A stretch of 64,000 nt of DNA from contig NZ_ABOX02000005.1 in the NCBI RefSeq assembly GCF_000172555.1, forward strand, positions 1 to 64,000, read 5' to 3'. Below the pieces are notes generated by a model. That model was not told the origin of the DNA, did no database searches, and was given only the letters and a program-made list of their open reading frames with translations. The position numbers and the translations under genes were made by a program. Shown here piece after piece: positions 60,691-64,000 of this stretch. Every line of letters starts with the position of its first letter. Position 1 is the first letter of the stretch. This stretch comes from Pedosphaera parvula Ellin514 (GTDB lineage Bacteria > Verrucomicrobiota > Verrucomicrobiia > Limisphaerales > Pedosphaeraceae).

Positions 60691-61296
60691 ATGCCAGACT
60701 CTGAAAATCCCAATCCACTGCGAGGCCAAGGCACCAACCGCAAATTCTCCCTCCCGCGCCTTCCACGTGAATACTATCAGGCCGATGCCGTTGTGCACTG
60801 GACCCTGCCCATCGCGATGCGCCGGATTGGATGGCTGACTGAAACTTTCCATTCAGCTTTTCGCGAAATCATGCTCCACGCCGCCGCCCGCGAAGGCTTA
60901 TTCTGCCCAACTTACTGCCTCATGCCCGATCATCTGCACTTGGTCTGGATGGGGCTGCGTCTCGATTCTGATCAGCAACTCGCCATGAAATTCCTGCGTG
61001 AGCATCTGGGCCCGGCTTTGCGTCCCAACAAATTTCAACACCTACCCCACGATCATGTCCTCCGTGAAGAAGACCGCAAGCACAACGCCTTTGCCAAGGT
61101 GTGCCAATACATCATAGAAAACCCGCTCCGTGCCGAACTGGTTAAGCACCCGAACGAATGGTCATTTATAAGTTCCGTCGTGCCCGGTTATCCAACCCTG
61201 CATCCACTGGATGACGATTTCTGGCCGACCTTCTGGAAGGTTTATACTGCAAAACGCTCTCCAGACGCTGGCAACTTGAAGAGGCCTCCTCTCTGA
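60691..61296 (+). CDS. REP-associated tyrosine transposase (RAYT)
   Basis: A 201-residue Y1/HUH transposase-like protein: RKFSLPRLPREYYQADAVVH near the N-terminus, the metal-binding H-x-H in CLMPDHLHLVW (H81, H83), and the tyrosine Y140 in CQYIIENPLRAELV. RAYTs nick single-stranded DNA at REP sequences; most are domesticated, acting on dispersed repeats rather than moving themselves. The gene lies between inverted repeat copies, as expected for this group. The ATG chosen begins 108 bases after the left repeat. Confidence 0.9.
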   Translation: MPDSENPNPLRGQGTNRKFSLPRLPREYYQADAVVHWTLPIAMRRIGWLTETFHSAFREIMLHAAAREGLFCPTYCLMPDHLHLVWMGLRLDSDQQLAMKFLREHLGPALRPNKFQHLPHDHVLREEDRKHNAFAKVCQYIIENPLRAELVKHPNEWSFISSVVPGYPTLHPLDDDFWPTFWKVYTAKRSPDAGNLKRPPL

Positions 61297-61355
61297 CCTG
61301 GCTGTTCCAAGTGAATTGATTCCAACCTTTGATCTCATTGCCCAGGAAAATAAAT

Positions 61356-61476
61356 GATCCCGCTCACGCGGAGATGCTACGTGAGGGTTGATTGCTGGCG
61401 CGCGGTATGGCGTCCCGAGTGGTGTAAGAGAGGTTGAGGAGTGGAGATGCTACGCAAGTGAACGTGCCTGGCGGTT
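61356..61476. repeat. RAYT-flanking repeat, right copy (split)
   Basis: GATCCCGCTCACGCGGAGAT-GCTACG (61356-61381), then an insert of 61 bases containing GATTGCTGGCGCGCGGTATG, then GGAGATGCTACGCAAGTGAA-CGTGCCTGGCGGTT (61443-61476). The two outer parts together equal the complement of the left copy; the insert is itself one of the dispersed modules. Text after it (GGCCGCATTCGCGAAGG) matches copy F. Confidence 0.85.
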
Positions 61477-61517
61477 AGGTTGAGATCCTCGGCCGCATTC
61501 GCGAAGGAACAAGCGGT

Positions 61518-63056
61518 TTAGCGGCCAAGAAGAGAATCGATCTTTGCTTTGATGGCGGGGTCCATTTGGATGAGGGGGGGCCAGGGGCGTTTGAAGCCTT
61601 CGCCGGGGAGTTTTTTGGTGGCATCGATGCCGAGTTTGGTGCCGATGGCGATGTCGGTGGTGGCATGGTCGAGGACGTCAGCGGGGCCGCGGGTGAAGAT
61701 GGAGTCGCGCTGGGGGTCGGTGTTGGCGCAGAGGTGGAAGAGGACTTCGCTGGTGTTATGGACGTTGACGTCGGCATCGACGATGACCATGTATTTGGTG
61801 AACATCATCTGGCCCATGCCCCAGAGGCCGTGCATGATTTTATAGGCTTGCATGGGGTAGGTTTTTTTGATGCTGACAAAGACGAGGTTGTGGAAGACGC
61901 CTTCGGCGGGGAGGGCGATGTCGACAATCTCGGGAAAGTTCATCTTAAAGATGGGGAGGAACAGTTTCACGCTGGCACCGCCGATGTAGAAGTCTTCCAT
62001 GGGCGGGATGCCGACGATGGTGCAGGGATAAACGGCATCCTTGCGATGGGTGATGGCGGTGATGTGAAAGACGGGATACGGCTCGGGCAGGGTGTAGTAG
62101 CCGGTGTGATCGCCGAAGGGGCCTTCCATGCGGAGCGGTTCCTGGGGATCGATGTAACCTTCGATGACAAAGTCGGAATTGGCGGGGACCATGAGGTCGT
62201 TGGTCTCGCATTTGACGAGTTCGACAGATTTTTTGCGGAGATAACCGGCGAGGAGGAATTCGTCGAGGCCATCGGGCAGTGGGGCGGTGGCGCAGAAGGT
62301 AAATACGGGGTCGCCACCGATGAAGATCGAGACGGGCATGCGTTGGCCGGATTCGTAGTAGCGGCGTCCGTGGCGGGCGGCGACTTTTTGAAGTTGCCAG
62401 TGCATGCCGGTGGTTTGGGCGTCGTAAATCTGGATGCGATACATGCCGACGTTGCGGTCGCCAGTGTCGGGATCCTGGGTGACGACGCAGGGGAGGGTGA
62501 TGAAGCGGCCGCCGTCGTGGGGCCAGCATTTGAGGATGGGCAAGTCGAGGAGAGACGGAGTTGTTGCGTGTTGCGTGTTGCGTGTTGCGGGCTCGGAGAT
62601 CATCGGAGCATCAGGCCAGTGGGCGGTGCGGGTGGCGGGGGCGTCGTAGCGGTGGATGACGTCCTTGCACGGGCCGGAGCGGACGGTTTTGGGTTTGGCG
62701 TGGCGAAGGTCGAGGGCGGTGCTGAGGAGTTTCAGGGCTTCGCGCAGGCCGGTGGGAGGCTTGGCCTTCATGAGAGCGCCGAGTTCGGCGGCGGCGGCAT
62801 CGATGGATTCGGCGCCGATGCTCATGGCCATGCGGCGATGGGAGCCGAGGGTGTTGATGGCGACGGGGAATGGGGAGAGTTGCCCATTCACGGTCGGTTT
62901 TTCGATGAGGAGCGCCTTGCCGCCACCGGGGGATTTCATTTCGCGATCGGCGAGCTCGGTGATTTCGAGCTCGGTGGCAATGGGTTGGGAGATGCGCTTG
63001 AGTTCACCCGATTGCTCGAGTGTGTGGAGGAAGTCGCGAAAGGAATCGAACGCCAT
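61518..63056 (-). CDS. UbiD-family decarboxylase
   Basis: A 512-residue prenyl-FMN-dependent decarboxylase-like protein. Visible blocks: FRDFLHTLEQSGELKRI, GGGKALLIEKP, RFITLPCVVTQDPDTGDRN, YRIQIYDAQTTGMHWQ, FIGGDPVFTFCATAPLP, EGPFGDHTGYYTLPEPYP and the C-terminal VVDADVNVHN-like segment. Members decarboxylate aromatic or alpha,beta-unsaturated acids and include enzymes of ubiquinone/menaquinone pathways. A 28-base tandem repeat adds a short loop (NTQHATT) near residues 157-164. No ubiX-like gene is adjacent. Length normal. Confidence 0.88.
   Translation of the reverse strand: MAFDSFRDFLHTLEQSGELKRISQPIATELEITELADREMKSPGGGKALLIEKPTVNGQLSPFPVAINTLGSHRRMAMSIGAESIDAAAAELGALMKAKPPTGLREALKLLSTALDLRHAKPKTVRSGPCKDVIHRYDAPATRTAHWPDAPMISEPATRNTQHATTPSLLDLPILKCWPHDGGRFITLPCVVTQDPDTGDRNVGMYRIQIYDAQTTGMHWQLQKVAARHGRRYYESGQRMPVSIFIGGDPVFTFCATAPLPDGLDEFLLAGYLRKKSVELVKCETNDLMVPANSDFVIEGYIDPQEPLRMEGPFGDHTGYYTLPEPYPVFHITAITHRKDAVYPCTIVGIPPMEDFYIGGASVKLFLPIFKMNFPEIVDIALPAEGVFHNLVFVSIKKTYPMQAYKIMHGLWGMGQMMFTKYMVIVDADVNVHNTSEVLFHLCANTDPQRDSIFTRGPADVLDHATTDIAIGTKLGIDATKKLPGEGFKRPWPPLIQMDPAIKAKIDSLLGR
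62563..62590 (+). repeat. Heptamer tandem repeat inside the UbiD gene
   Basis: Four units of GTTGCGT (the last GTTGCGG) lying in a surface-loop part of the UbiD coding sequence. Four heptamers add 28 bases, so changes by single units would shift the frame. Confidence 0.7.
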
Positions 63057-63371
63057 ACGAGGGAAAGGCTAGCAGAGGGGTAGGGACAAGGCAAAGCAAA
63101 GGGGCAAGGATGGAGGATGGCAAAAATTGAAACATCCAACGCTGAACTTGCAACATCGAACATCGAAAGGGGAAAAATGGAAGGCGCGGGAAATTCACGC
63201 GGAATGCGTGAGGATGCTCACGTGCAGGGGTTTTAAGCGCGAGAAATGTTGGGAAATCGGGTAAAAGTTGGATTGGCATGGGTGATGCAGTAGAGAGCAA
63301 TCAAATCAGGTTGACACTGGAACTGAATTTAAAATAAAGTTTGCAGACTGTTACCCAACACGAAACAAAGT
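63057..63371. other. Non-coding spacer with short repeated text
   Basis: Contains GCAACATCGAACATCGAAAG, a small direct repeat of the AACATCGA type, and AT-rich text before the pseudopilin gene. No gene recognised. Confidence 0.5.
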
Positions 63372-64000
63372 ATGAATAAAATGCGAAAACTCAAAACTGG
63401 GGCTTTCACTCTAATCGAGCTGTTAGTCGTCATCGCCATTATTGCCATTTTGGCCGGCCTCTTGCTGCCTGCGTTGGCGAAGGCCAAACAGAAGGCGCAA
63501 CAGATCAATTGCGTTAACAACCTGAAGCAAGTGGGACTTTCCTACCGCATGTGGGGTGGCGATAACGGAGATAAATATGATTATGCCGTCAGCACTGCGG
63601 CGGGTGGTGTCTCGGAATTGTTTCCTGATCCGGGTACCCCAAATGCAGATCCTAATGTTTACCGCGCTTTCCAGTGCATGTCGAATGAGTTGAGCACTCC
63701 GAAGGTGGTGATGTGCCCATCAGACGAACGCGTTGCTTGCACCAACTTTGCCCAAATGAATGCTGCGGTTAATACTACTGCCAACGGCGGAAATTTTGGA
63801 GTTTCCTACTTTGTAGGCATCCATGCCGATGAAACACAGCCGCAGGCATTGTTGAGCGGTGATCGTAACCTGGGTGCATGGTCTGGCGGCACCGCTCCGA
63901 ATTACACCACTCCTCCCATAGGATTTGGATATGACAACTCTACTACCGCAGCCGGTGCTTTCATGTATTTGACTACCAATGGAACAGCCGTTGCTGGTTG
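63372..64000 (+). CDS. Type II secretion pseudopilin-like protein, start only
   Basis: The frame runs from ATG 63372 off the right edge (at least 209 residues). The N-terminus has a short basic leader, [20 protein letters not shown] at residues 11-30 (prepilin peptidase signal with E16 and a hydrophobic helix) and then [20 protein letters not shown], the typical continuation of the PVC-type pseudopilin/DUF1559-like family. The residue before Phe is Ala rather than Gly, as often in this phylum. Downstream [13 protein letters not shown] and MCPSDERV belong to the same family. These proteins are abundant and probably surface-exposed or secreted through a T2SS-like machinery. Confidence 0.85.
   Translation, partial: MNKMRKLKTGAFTLIELLVVIAIIAILAGLLLPALAKAKQKAQQINCVNNLKQVGLSYRMWGGDNGDKYDYAVSTAAGGVSELFPDPGTPNADPNVYRAFQCMSNELSTPKVVMCPSDERVACTNFAQMNAAVNTTANGGNFGVSYFVGIHADETQPQALLSGDRNLGAWSGGTAPNYTTPPIGFGYDNSTTAAGAFMYLTTNGTAVAG

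Larger units (their letters stand above)
60536..61476 (+). mobile_element. RAYT-REP element
   Basis: The transposase gene plus its inverted flanking repeats, 941 bases in total. The arrangement, a single-domain Y1 transposase between inverted copies of a short GC-rich palindromic repeat that is also dispersed elsewhere, matches REPtrons described from gamma-proteobacteria. No target-site duplication could be identified by eye. Confidence 0.65.

Noticed and set aside
61566-63083. 505-codon plus-strand frame across the UbiD gene
   Set aside because: Antisense shadow rich in Gly/Asp/Val with no domain; the UbiD reading is unambiguous.

Overview
The window looks like a chromosomal segment of a Verrucomicrobiota bacterium, probably of the Pedosphaera/Limisphaerales group. 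This is inferred from gene families, not from a marker gene. The clues are a type II pseudopilin with a PVC-style leader at the right edge, secreted proteins ending in Asn-rich calcium-binding type 3 repeats, giant autotransporter-repeat/MBG surface proteins, secreted HEAT, Sel1 and TPR proteins, and families of GC-rich dispersed repeats. I found no rRNA, tRNA, CRISPR array or prophage.

Left part (1-9.6 kb): trpB, a small CX5R phosphatase, an M48 membrane protease, a periplasmic-binding-domain histidine kinase, a yicC-gmk pair, and secreted enzymes: a class A-like acid phosphatase, a beta-lactamase-fold protein lacking its nucleophile, and a DUF1080-like jellyroll. From 9.6 to 16.3 kb is an accessory zone: a 15-repeat Sel1 protein, small membrane-anchored unknowns, one frameshifted small gene, a HEAT protein and dispersed repeat elements.

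Centre (16.3-34 kb): an SPFH/flotillin-like gene preceded by a clear c-di-AMP (ydaO/yuaA) riboswitch; an amidohydrolase; a candidate structured small RNA with its own promoter and terminator; glnB-glnA; dnaA; an orphan ABC ATPase; a KefB/CPA2 antiporter with an RCK_C domain; and a tightly overlapping operon of acyltransferase, PAP2/IPC-synthase-like protein and a rifampicin-phosphotransferase-like PEP-utilising enzyme, followed upstream by an MFS exporter.

Right part (34-64 kb): a TPR plus purple acid phosphatase pair, a multi-PAS protein ending in a conserved CxxC/CPEC module, a YdeI-like protein, a SWIM-SNF2 ATPase, a secreted BSP-family metalloprotease, a GH15 enzyme, a GH25 lysozyme with 42-residue tandem repeats, a 1251-residue surface protein, an F420-reductase-like protein, a CarH-like cobalamin sensor without a DNA-binding domain, truncated genes, a methyltransferase, a REP-associated tyrosine transposase (RAYT) flanked by inverted copies of a repeat also found elsewhere in the window, a UbiD decarboxylase and the start of a pseudopilin gene.

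The most notable points are the RAYT with its modular repeats, the c-di-AMP riboswitch on a flotillin-like gene, the lipid-type operon with an RPH-like enzyme, the stand-alone W-X9-EH cobalamin sensor, and the candidate small RNA upstream of glnB.
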